Part shown: positions 8,357 to 15,735 of the stretch, in pieces
Layout: every line of letters starts with the position of its first letter
Numbering within the stretch: the first letter of the stretch is position 1
Source of the DNA: JACCSI01 sp035575715
Lineage (GTDB): Bacteria; Acidobacteriota; Vicinamibacteria; Vicinamibacterales; UBA2999
NCBI GenBank assembly: GCA_035575715.1
Contig: DATLXN010000011.1
Span: 90,309-154,308, forward strand
Direction of reading: 5' to 3'
Length of the DNA stretch: 64,000 nucleotides
Program-made: the position numbers and the translations under genes
The notes under the pieces: generated by a model
Seen by the model: only the letters and a program-made list of their open reading frames with translations
Databases searched by the model: none
Told to the model about the DNA's origin: nothing

Positions 8357-9020
8357 AAGCAAGCACCTTGATCACGACGCGGCGATTCTGCGAGCGGCCG
8401 ATCCGCGTCCGGTTTTCCGACGAGGGCCGCTCTTCGCCGTAGCTGATCACGTTCATCTTGTGCAGCGGCACCTGATGTTGTTCATACAGATAACGCTTCA
8501 CCGCTTCGGCGCGATTCATCCCGAGCCGTTCGTTGAACTTCTTGTCACCGACGTTGTCGGTGTGGCCTTCGATCTCGATCCACACGGCCGACTTCTGCGT
8601 CTTCAACCCGGAGACCATCTCATCGATCGCGGCCTTGGCATCATTGGGCAGGTCAGTCCGACCGGACCTGAACTTGCCTTGATCCTCGCTCAACACCACT
8701 TCGAAGAGGATCTTGCGATTCGCGGCTTCGATCACATCCGCGCGCGTACCAACGGCGTTGGCCGTGTCGCTCGCCGCGTTCGCGGCCTGCTGGGCCTGGG
8801 TCGCGCTGTTCTGCGCTGCCGACGCTTTCGAGTCGACTTCGCCGATCTTGCCTTCGTTGCGGCGCACGCGCTCCTGGGTCTCTTCGAGCGAAGTACCCAT
8901 CGTGGCGACCTTGTCATTGACCTGGCCGACTTCGGTGCGGACGAACTTCTTGGTCGCGCACGCCGGTGCGACTGCGAGAGTGAGAGCAAACAAGCTGCAA
9001 ATAAGAACGGGCTTCCGCAT
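8355..9020 (-). CDS. OmpA-family peptidoglycan-binding lipoprotein
   Basis: A 221-residue protein. Residues 1-21 are a signal peptide ending AVAPAC, a plausible lipobox with Cys as the lipidated residue. Residues 25-95 form an alanine-rich coiled coil (Val/Ala/Gln heptads). Residues 110-221 are an OmpA C-terminal domain with EIEGHTDNVGDKKFNERL and MNRAEAVKRYL, including the Asp and Arg that bind diaminopimelate, and end GRSQNRRVVIKVLA. It anchors the outer membrane to peptidoglycan. GGAGG upstream of the ATG at 9020 sets the start. It resembles Pal but has the extra coiled coil. Confidence 0.9.
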   Translation of the reverse strand: MRKPVLICSLFALTLAVAPACATKKFVRTEVGQVNDKVATMGTSLEETQERVRRNEGKIGEVDSKASAAQNSATQAQQAANAASDTANAVGTRADVIEAANRKILFEVVLSEDQGKFRSGRTDLPNDAKAAIDEMVSGLKTQKSAVWIEIEGHTDNVGDKKFNERLGMNRAEAVKRYLYEQHQVPLHKMNVISYGEERPSSENRTRIGRSQNRRVVIKVLA

Positions 9021-9040
9021 CTTTATATCCTCCAAATGAA

Positions 9041-9104
9041 GGCAGGTAAACGGGTTGGCCGGGTAAGCAGGTCACCTGCCTACCTGCCGACCAGCTCACC
9101 TGCA
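9041..9104. repeat. Octamer repeat forming an imperfect inverted repeat
   Basis: ggcaggtaaacggg...gggtaagcaggt followed by cacctgcctacctgcc...ctcacctgc. It fills most of the gap between the VWA and OmpA genes. It belongs to the GGTAGGCG family and could fold into a long hairpin at the 3' end of the VWA gene. Confidence 0.8.
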
Positions 9105-9105
9105 T

Positions 9106-10062
9106 TTAGTGAAAAACCTGTGACCCAGCGATATAGCCGCTACGCGCACGAACGACGTGATCCTTCCCTGTGGTTCGAATCTCGAGCGGCCGCCAGCCAT
9201 CACTCGATGACGGCTCGAACGCGATGACGTAGTGCTGCCGCAGTTCGTCGAGCACTTGCTTGGCCGCCTGGCTGGTATCAGTCGGTGTGCTGGCGAAGAA
9301 GAAGGCGCCGCCGGTCCACGCTGCCAGATCTTCGATGGTGCCGGCACTGGTCGCAGGGTCGGCAACGGTGTCCTTGCCGCCCTTCGGCAGAAAGCCGTCG
9401 CGGCCCGGATGATCGATTGGCAACACGGTGGCAATGACATAGACCGGTACGTCGATGGCACTCGCCATGCCAGATACCTGACTTGGACTCAGCCCACTCG
9501 ACGTATCGATGCCGTCGGTAATCACCACAACCGCGCGGCGACGGCCGGTGCGCGCGGCGACGCGCTTGGAGGCATCGGCGATTGCGTCATGCAAAGAGGT
9601 AGCCCCGAACGGATCGACCTCCCCCAGCGCGCCTTGCAGGGCACGCGTATCGACCGTGAACGGGGCCACCTCTTGTAACCGGCTGTCAAAGGTCAACAGC
9701 GCGGCTTCGTCGCGGCCCGGCTCTAAAGACGAGAGCACGTGATGGGCCGCAAATCGGGCAGCAGTCATGCGATCGGAGACGCGCATGCTGCCACTGACAT
9801 CGAACAGAATCGCCAGACTGACCGGCGACACGTCGTCACGGAAATCCGTGATCGCGCGCTGTTGCCCGTTGTCGAAGACCTGGAAATCGCCGGCGCTCAG
9901 TCCCTTGACCAACCGGCCCTTCTTGTCGCGGACCGTGGCCGCCACGGTGACCAGCTCGATCCCTGACTTGAAGCTCGGCGTCTGCACAGGGACAGCCTCC
10001 TGACCAAAGGTCAGCGCCGGCGTCAGCGCCAGCAAGGCGAGGAGGAGGGTGCCCCGTCTCAT
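9106..10062 (-). CDS. Secreted von Willebrand factor A protein of the acidobacterial VWFA-related type
   Basis: A 318-residue protein with a signal peptide (MRRGTLLLALLALTPALTFGQ). Residues 30-75 hold the pre-domain typical of this group (ELVTVAATVRDKKGRLVKGL, DFQVFDNGQQRAI). A VWA domain follows with an intact MIDAS: ILFDVSGSM, a Thr in FGATSLHDAI, and VITDGIDTSSG. Such proteins are greatly expanded in Acidobacteriota; a cell-surface or periplasmic binding role is inferred. GGGAGGG directly upstream of the ATG at 10062 supports the start, and the 43-codon extension upstream lies in AT-rich non-coding sequence. Confidence 0.88.
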   Translation of the reverse strand: MRRGTLLLALLALTPALTFGQEAVPVQTPSFKSGIELVTVAATVRDKKGRLVKGLSAGDFQVFDNGQQRAITDFRDDVSPVSLAILFDVSGSMRVSDRMTAARFAAHHVLSSLEPGRDEAALLTFDSRLQEVAPFTVDTRALQGALGEVDPFGATSLHDAIADASKRVAARTGRRRAVVVITDGIDTSSGLSPSQVSGMASAIDVPVYVIATVLPIDHPGRDGFLPKGGKDTVADPATSAGTIEDLAAWTGGAFFFASTPTDTSQAAKQVLDELRQHYVIAFEPSSSDGWRPLEIRTTGKDHVVRARSGYIAGSQVFH

Positions 10063-10247
10063 GCCCTCCCTATTACAATCTGCGATCCAACCGTGAAAAC
10101 TGTTTAGTTTCAAAGAGTTGCAGCAAATGGATGGGTTTCGAAAGCAGGTAGTTTTTAGGATAAGAGTAATTTTTACACTGCACAAAATCAAAGACGGTGC
10201 ACGGAAGCACTGAGGCGCGGAAAAAGGGGGTCAAGTAAGATGCGGGC
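10063..10247. other. AT-rich divergent intergenic region
   Basis: The gap between the divergent VWA and aminotransferase genes is clearly richer in A+T than its surroundings from 10070 to 10190. On the minus strand TGTAAT near 10074 with TTTTCA 16 bases further upstream could be a promoter for the VWA gene. The element ggtgcacggaagca at 10197-10210 recurs at 46834-46850. Confidence 0.4.
10236..10241 (+). promoter_or_regulatory. Leaderless -10 element, aminotransferase gene
   Basis: TAAGAT ends six bases before the GTG at 10248, and no Shine-Dalgarno lies between. It is identical in sequence and spacing to the element at 4315-4320. Confidence 0.5.
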
Positions 10248-11459
10248 GTGTCTGTCGCTACCGCTCCGATTCGCACTGCCAGCCGGGTTGATCGCTTCAC
10301 CTACGCCATCCGCAACATCGTCGTTGAAGCCAAAAAGGTCGAACTGACCGGCAAGACGGTGCGCTACCTGAACATCGGCGATCCGATTCAATTTGGATTT
10401 GCGACCCCTCCGCACTTAATCGAGGCCGTGGCGCGGGCGATGCGCGATGGTCACAACAACTACACGGCATCGCCGGGCATTGTTGAAGCACGCGAGGCGG
10501 TCTCGGCGGATTTCGCCGAGCGCGGCGTCCCCGTTTCGCCCGACCGCGTGTTGATCACGTCCGGAACGTCGGAAGGCCTTGAACTGGCGCTCACCGCGAT
10601 CGTCGACGAAGGCGAGGCGGTGCTCGTGCCGTCGCCGACTTACCCGCTATATACCGCGGTGCTCGCCAAGATCGGTGCCGAGCCGCAGTATTACCGCACC
10701 GATCCGGCGAACGATTGGCTCCCCGACCTCGACGACATCCGGCGGCGGATCACCGCGAAGACACGGGTACTCGTGGTCATCGATCCGAATAACCCGACCG
10801 GGGCGATTTATCCCGACCACGTGCGCCGCGAGTTGATCGAGATCGCCGAACGTCAGGGCCTGGTGATCCTCGCTGACGAGGTCTATGGCGACCTCGCCTA
10901 TGACGGCCCGGTGGCGCCGATGGCGACGCTCAATCTCGACGCGCCGATCATTTCGTATTCGAGTTTGTCCAAGGCCTACCTCGCGCCTGGATGGCGCGCT
11001 GGCTGGATGGCGGTTGGCCGTACGCCACGGCTCGACGGCGCGCTTGCCGCGATCAAGAAACTCGCTGACGGTCGGCTCTGCAGTCCCGGACCGATGCAGT
11101 ACGGGGTCGTCGCGGCGCTGACCGGTGATCGCTCGCATCAGGACATATTCCGAGAGGAGCTGCGCGAGCGTGCGGCGCTGACCACGAGCCGGCTCAATGC
11201 GATCGATGGCTTGAGTTGCGTGGCACCCAAGGGGGCGTTCTATGCGATGCCCCAGGTGACGCTGCCGCGGGGGCGCACGGACGCCGATTATGTGCTCGCG
11301 CTGCTACGCGCGACGGGTATTCTCTGTGTGTATGGATCGGGTTTCGGGACGGTTCCCGAAGACGGGTTCTTTCGGGTGGTCTTTCTGGCGTCGCCCGCCG
11401 AACTGACGACCATCTACGACGACATCGCGACATTTACGCGTGACTACCTCCAACACTGA
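10248..11459 (+). CDS. PLP-dependent aminotransferase, AlaA-like class I
   Basis: A 403-residue enzyme with all class I landmarks: LNIGDPIQFGF near the N-terminus, TSGTSEGLELAL, the substrate motif DPNNPTGAIYP, LADEVYGDLAYDG, and the PLP lysine in SLSKAYLAPGWRAGWM. The N-terminal RIDRFTYAIRNIVVEAKK-like stretch and YLNIGDP are typical of the alanine-synthesising transaminase group, so alanine or a similar amino acid is a reasonable product. The permease gene that follows starts 20 bases before this stop codon, so the two are translationally coupled. It is distinct in sequence from the aminotransferase at 1286-2467. Confidence 0.85.
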   Translation: MSVATAPIRTASRVDRFTYAIRNIVVEAKKVELTGKTVRYLNIGDPIQFGFATPPHLIEAVARAMRDGHNNYTASPGIVEAREAVSADFAERGVPVSPDRVLITSGTSEGLELALTAIVDEGEAVLVPSPTYPLYTAVLAKIGAEPQYYRTDPANDWLPDLDDIRRRITAKTRVLVVIDPNNPTGAIYPDHVRRELIEIAERQGLVILADEVYGDLAYDGPVAPMATLNLDAPIISYSSLSKAYLAPGWRAGWMAVGRTPRLDGALAAIKKLADGRLCSPGPMQYGVVAALTGDRSHQDIFREELRERAALTTSRLNAIDGLSCVAPKGAFYAMPQVTLPRGRTDADYVLALLRATGILCVYGSGFGTVPEDGFFRVVFLASPAELTTIYDDIATFTRDYLQH

Positions 11460-12495
11460 CGAAGAGTCGCGCGACCCGCGGCGCCTGATCATCTTCGCGA
11501 TCGTCTCGACGATCGCGGCGCTGATCCTGGTGCGCTTCCTCTATGAAGTGCGCAGCACACTGGTGCTGGCCTACATCGCCGGCCTGCTGGCAATGGGCAT
11601 TTCTCCGCTGGTGCAGATCATCGAGCGGCAGAAGCTGGTGCCGATCGGCCACCGGCTGCCGCGATGGCTGGCGATCCTGATCATCTACGCGACGATCGTC
11701 GGGGCGATTGCCCTGCTGCTGATGATTGTCATCCCGCCGCTGATTCAACAAGGCGAGGAGCTGTGGCGCACCCTGCCGGAGAAGTTTGCGCGGGCGCAGG
11801 AATTTCTGGTCCGCCTAGGTGTGCTGCGACGTCCGATTACGCTGGGCGAAGTGGTGCAACAGGCGCCGGCCGGCGGGAGCGCCAACGCGGTCGGGACGAT
11901 CTTCAACACCGTCAAGAATGTCGCCGGCGGCGTCTTCGGCGTGATCACACTGCTGCTCCTGACGTTCTACATGCTCGTCGACTCGCGCGACATCTTCCGC
12001 TTTTTCGTGCGGCTGTTTCCACGCCGTCAGCGTGCGCGGGTCGCCGCGGTCAGCAGCGCGGTAACCCTGAAAGTCAGCGCCTGGCTCGGCGGGCAGTTGC
12101 TGCTATCGCTGATCATCGGCCTCACCTCGGCAGTCGGCCTGTGGGTGATGGGCGTACCCTACTTCTATGTGCTGGCGCTGATCTCCGCAGTCGGCGAGAT
12201 GATCCCGATGGTCGGCCCGATCCTGTCGGCGATTCCGGCGATCCTGGTGGCCGCCACGGTGTCACCAGGCCTCGCGATTGGGGTCGCGATCTTCTTCATC
12301 ATTCAGCAGCAGGTCGAGAACACGATCCTGGTGCCGAAAATCATGGGACGCCAGGTCGGCCTCAGCGCCGTGACCGTGATCATCGCGCTCGGCATGGGCA
12401 GCGCCGTGCTTGGCGTGGTCGGCGCGATCCTGTCGCTGCCCACCGCCGCGATCGTCCAGGTGCTGTTCGAAGAGCTGGTCGCGCGGGACGACTGA
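11440..12495 (+). CDS. AI-2E family transporter (PerM/UPF0118 type)
   Basis: A 351-residue membrane protein with about seven to eight transmembrane segments. The family signature is visible in the C-terminal half: PYFYVLALISAVGEMIPMVGPILSAIPAIL, followed by FIIQQQVENTILVPKIMGRQVGLSAVTVI. Members have been linked to export of autoinducer-2 or other small solutes and, for some, to sodium/proton exchange; the substrate here is unknown. It begins with GTG inside the 3' end of the aminotransferase gene and is followed without a gap by the next gene, so all three form an operon. Confidence 0.85.
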   Translation: MTTSNTDEESRDPRRLIIFAIVSTIAALILVRFLYEVRSTLVLAYIAGLLAMGISPLVQIIERQKLVPIGHRLPRWLAILIIYATIVGAIALLLMIVIPPLIQQGEELWRTLPEKFARAQEFLVRLGVLRRPITLGEVVQQAPAGGSANAVGTIFNTVKNVAGGVFGVITLLLLTFYMLVDSRDIFRFFVRLFPRRQRARVAAVSSAVTLKVSAWLGGQLLLSLIIGLTSAVGLWVMGVPYFYVLALISAVGEMIPMVGPILSAIPAILVAATVSPGLAIGVAIFFIIQQQVENTILVPKIMGRQVGLSAVTVIIALGMGSAVLGVVGAILSLPTAAIVQVLFEELVARDD

Positions 12496-14436
12496 TTGAA
12501 AAAGGGCTCGGTCCTCTTAAGCGTTTTTGCCTACACCGCCCTGACGCTCGTGATGACCTGGCCTTTGGCGCTCGGGCTCTCGCGAGACGTGCCCGGCGAC
12601 CTTGGCGATTCGTTGTTGAACATGTGGATTCTCGGCTGGGGCGCCGAGAATCTGCCACGCGTCGCGACCGGCCAGATGTCTGTTGGCGAATTCTGGAACG
12701 CCAACATCTTTCATCCCGAACCGCTGGCCCTGTCATTTTCTGAGCACCTGTTCGGACAGGTCCTGCAGATTCTGCCGATCTACCACCTGACCGGCAACCT
12801 GATCCTCGCCTACAACCTGCTGTTTGTGTCGACGTTCATCCTGTCCGGGCTGGGCATGTTTTTATTGGTGCGCGAGTTGACCGGCAATGCCTGGGCGGCA
12901 TTTGTCGCCGGCGTGATCTTCGCGTTCGTGCCGTTCCGCATCGCGCAGGTCGCACACCTTCAATCCCTGAGTTCACAGTGGATGCCGCTGGCGCTCTATG
13001 GCTTCCTCCGATTCATTCGCACCACGCGCCTGCGGCCGCTCGCCGGCGGCACCGCCGCGTTGCTGATGCAGAACTGGTCGTGCGGCTACTACCTGATGTT
13101 TTTTGCACCGTTCGTCGCCTTCTTTGTCGTGCACCGTACCGTGGCGGAGGGTCGCCTCGGTGATTGGCGTGTCTGGGCGTCGTTTGCCGGAGCCGCGATC
13201 GTGGTGCTTGTCGGCACCTGGCCCTTCCTCGATCTCTACCTGCAGGCGCAACGCGTCCACGGGTTCGAGCGATCGATTGGCGAAGTGATCCGCTTCTCGG
13301 CTGACGTGTACAGCTACGCCACCGCGCCGGAGGCGTTGCGGTTGTGGGGCGGCGTCCTCCAGACCTATCCGAAGCCTGAAGGCGAATTGTTCTTCGGGTT
13401 GCTGCCGCTCCTGCTGACGCTTGCCGCGATCGCCATGCCGTCCGCGCACACGGCGAACATCAACACCACACCGCGACTGACAACCGTGGCGCGGATCCTC
13501 GCCATCATGTTGCTGGTCCTTGTCGGAGGGTTTGTCGCGATCGTCATGACCGGCGGATTCGTGACCTCGCTGTTTGGTATTCCGATTCGCGCGACCAACC
13601 CGAGCCGGGCGATCACCAGCGTCGCTATCGTGATGACCATCCTTCTCGCGACCTCAGGCGCGGCGCGCGCACGCGCCGTCATCGCGCTGCGATCACCGCT
13701 GGCGCTCGCGGTGACACTGATGCTGCTCGCGATGTGGTTGTCCCTGGGCCCCGCGCCGCAGTCGCGCGGGGAGGCGCTGAGCGGTCTCGGCATCTATCGC
13801 GCGCTGTACGACCACGTGCCTGGCTTCGACGGCCTCCGCGTGCCGGCGCGCTATGCGATGGTCGCCGCGGTGTTTCTGGCGCTGGCCGCCGGGTATGGCG
13901 CGGCCGCGCTGCTGAGCCGGGTCGCGCGGCCGGCGCTCTGGACTGCGGTGCTGGTCGCGATTTTTCTGATTGAAGCGGCGTTTGCCCCGATGGCGATCAA
14001 CCAGACATGGGGCGACGACGGGGTCACACCGCCGGCACGCGTCGAACCGCGATTCTCGGCACCCGCTGTCTATCGCCACTTGGCGACGCTGGACGACGCA
14101 CGCGTGGTAACCGAGTTGCCATTCGGCGATCCCGCCTGGGAGTTGCGCTACGTCTATTACTCCACCGTCCACTGGAAGCGCCTGGTCAATGGCTATAGCG
14201 GCGCGTTCCCGCCCAGCTATAAAACCCGCGCGGCGCTGTTGACGAGGATCCCGGACAACTCGGAACTCGCCTGGCAAGCGCTGGTCGACGCAGGCACCAC
14301 GCACCTCATCGTTCACAACGGGGCCTTCGCGCCCAGCGCGGCCGACTCCGTCCACGCCTGGCTCCTTTCACGCGGCGCAGTGAATATCGGTCAGTTCAAC
14401 GAAGATGTTCTCTATGCGGTGATCCCTGATCCCTGA
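12496..14436 (+). CDS. Polytopic membrane protein, GT-C glycosyltransferase-like (paralogue of 5740-7521)
   Basis: A 646-residue protein with about a dozen hydrophobic segments that starts at a TTG immediately after the permease stop. It shares with the protein at 5740-7521 the motifs TWPLAL, PGDLGDSLLNMW, FWNANIFHPE, FSEHLFGQ, LTGNLILAYN, the GLRVPARYAM segment and the C-terminal NGYSGAFPPSYKTR and HLIVHNGAF. Function is inferred only from the GT-C-like acidic first loop: transfer of a lipid-linked sugar in the membrane. The last residues, VIPDP, and the stop codon are encoded by a TGATCCC heptamer repeat that runs into the gene. Confidence 0.65.
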   Translation: MKKGSVLLSVFAYTALTLVMTWPLALGLSRDVPGDLGDSLLNMWILGWGAENLPRVATGQMSVGEFWNANIFHPEPLALSFSEHLFGQVLQILPIYHLTGNLILAYNLLFVSTFILSGLGMFLLVRELTGNAWAAFVAGVIFAFVPFRIAQVAHLQSLSSQWMPLALYGFLRFIRTTRLRPLAGGTAALLMQNWSCGYYLMFFAPFVAFFVVHRTVAEGRLGDWRVWASFAGAAIVVLVGTWPFLDLYLQAQRVHGFERSIGEVIRFSADVYSYATAPEALRLWGGVLQTYPKPEGELFFGLLPLLLTLAAIAMPSAHTANINTTPRLTTVARILAIMLLVLVGGFVAIVMTGGFVTSLFGIPIRATNPSRAITSVAIVMTILLATSGAARARAVIALRSPLALAVTLMLLAMWLSLGPAPQSRGEALSGLGIYRALYDHVPGFDGLRVPARYAMVAAVFLALAAGYGAAALLSRVARPALWTAVLVAIFLIEAAFAPMAINQTWGDDGVTPPARVEPRFSAPAVYRHLATLDDARVVTELPFGDPAWELRYVYYSTVHWKRLVNGYSGAFPPSYKTRAALLTRIPDNSELAWQALVDAGTTHLIVHNGAFAPSAADSVHAWLLSRGAVNIGQFNEDVLYAVIPDP

Positions 14437-14443
14437 TCCCTGA
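14420..14443. repeat. TGATCCC heptamer repeat overlapping a stop codon
   Basis: Three full copies of tgatccc plus a partial one. It overlaps the last four codons and the stop of the GT-C-like gene and ends seven bases before the -10 element of kbl. Confidence 0.9.
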
Positions 14444-14449
14444 GCACCA

Positions 14450-14455
14450 TATAAT
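14450..14455 (+). promoter_or_regulatory. TATAAT -10 element of kbl
   Basis: A perfect TATAAT ends nine bases before the ATG at 14465, implying a very short or absent leader. No good -35 is visible at 17 bases; that position lies in the heptamer repeat (TGATCC). Confidence 0.55.
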
Positions 14456-14464
14456 TCCCCCATC

Positions 14465-15646
14465 ATGCGTGCCGATCCTCTGCAGTTTTTAACCGACGAA
14501 CTCGACTCCCTCAAACAACAAGGTCTCTACCGCTCGCTCCGCATCCTCGAAAGCGAACAAGCCTCGAATGCGACCTTCGACCATAAATCCGTCGTCAATC
14601 TCTCCTCGAACAATTACCTCGGCCTGACGACGCATCCCAAGCTCCGGGCGGCGGCCCTGCGAGCGGTCGAGCAATACGGCGCCGGCTCGGGCTCCGTGCG
14701 CACCATCGCTGGAACGATGGAGATGCACATGGAGTTGGAACGCCGACTGGCCAAGTTCAAGAACGTCGAGGCCGTGGTCGTCTTCCAGAGCGGTTTCACC
14801 GCCAACGCCGGGACTGTGTCGGCGATCCTCACCAAAGAAGACGTGGTGATCTCCGACGAGCTGAATCACGCCAGCATCATCGACGGCTGTCGGTTGAGCC
14901 GCGCGGCGATCAAGGTCTTTCCGCACAAGGACGTCGACGCCGCGCGCAAGATCCTCAAAGACCTCCCGGCCAATCAGCGCAAGTTGTTGATCACCGACGG
15001 CGTGTTTTCGATGGACGGTGATCTCGGTCCGCTGTCGGGACTGTGTGAGGCCGCGGAAGAGTTCGGAGCGATCATGATGGTCGACGATGCCCACGCCAGT
15101 GGCGTGTTCGGCCGCCAGGGCCGCGGCACTGTCGATCATTTCGACTGTCACGGCCGGGTCGACATCCAGGTCGGCACGTTGTCAAAAGCGGTCGGCGTCC
15201 TCGGCGGATATGTCGCAGGGACCAGAGACTTCATCGAGTTTCTCTATCACCGCGCGCGACCGTTCCTGTTCTCGACGTCGCACCCGCCGGCCGTCGCCGC
15301 TGCCTGTATTGCCGCGCTCGACGTACTCGAGACCGAGCCGCAGTGGATGGAGCAGTTGTGGGATAACACCCGCTTTTTCAAGTCGGGGCTGACCGCGCTC
15401 GGGTTCAACACCGGACGCAGCGAAAGCCCGATCACACCGGTGATCGTCGGCGAAGCGACAGTGGCCTCCGAAATGTCGGACAAATTGTTTCAGCAGGGCG
15501 TCTTTGCGCAGAGCATTGGCTTTCCCACGGTCGCGCGTGGGCAGGCGCGCCTGCGCACTATCGTGACCGCGACCCACACCCAGGCCGATCTCGAGTACGC
15601 ACTCGAACGGCTGGGCAAGGTCGGCAAGGAACTCGGGGTGGTCTAG
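14465..15646 (+). CDS. kbl: 2-amino-3-ketobutyrate CoA ligase (glycine C-acetyltransferase)
   Basis: A 393-residue alpha-oxoamine synthase. Motifs include NLSSNNYLGLTTHPKL, GSGSVRTIAGT, the substrate-stacking DELNHASIIDGCRLS, VDDAHASGVFGRQGRG, and the PLP lysine in GTLSKAVGVLGG. The length and the RTIAGTMEMHMELE segment fit glycine C-acetyltransferase, which splits 2-amino-3-oxobutyrate with CoA into glycine and acetyl-CoA in threonine breakdown. The close relative BioF cannot be wholly excluded, but the pattern favours Kbl. Threonine dehydrogenase, its usual partner, is not adjacent. It has its own TATAAT immediately upstream. Confidence 0.85.
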   Translation: MRADPLQFLTDELDSLKQQGLYRSLRILESEQASNATFDHKSVVNLSSNNYLGLTTHPKLRAAALRAVEQYGAGSGSVRTIAGTMEMHMELERRLAKFKNVEAVVVFQSGFTANAGTVSAILTKEDVVISDELNHASIIDGCRLSRAAIKVFPHKDVDAARKILKDLPANQRKLLITDGVFSMDGDLGPLSGLCEAAEEFGAIMMVDDAHASGVFGRQGRGTVDHFDCHGRVDIQVGTLSKAVGVLGGYVAGTRDFIEFLYHRARPFLFSTSHPPAVAAACIAALDVLETEPQWMEQLWDNTRFFKSGLTALGFNTGRSESPITPVIVGEATVASEMSDKLFQQGVFAQSIGFPTVARGQARLRTIVTATHTQADLEYALERLGKVGKELGVV

Positions 15647-15735
15647 ACTGGCGTCTAATCAATCTGTGGCCAGTGGCCGGTGGCCGCATCCACGGTGTTG
15701 CGCTACGGAACTGGCCCCTGTGACCGACGACTGCT

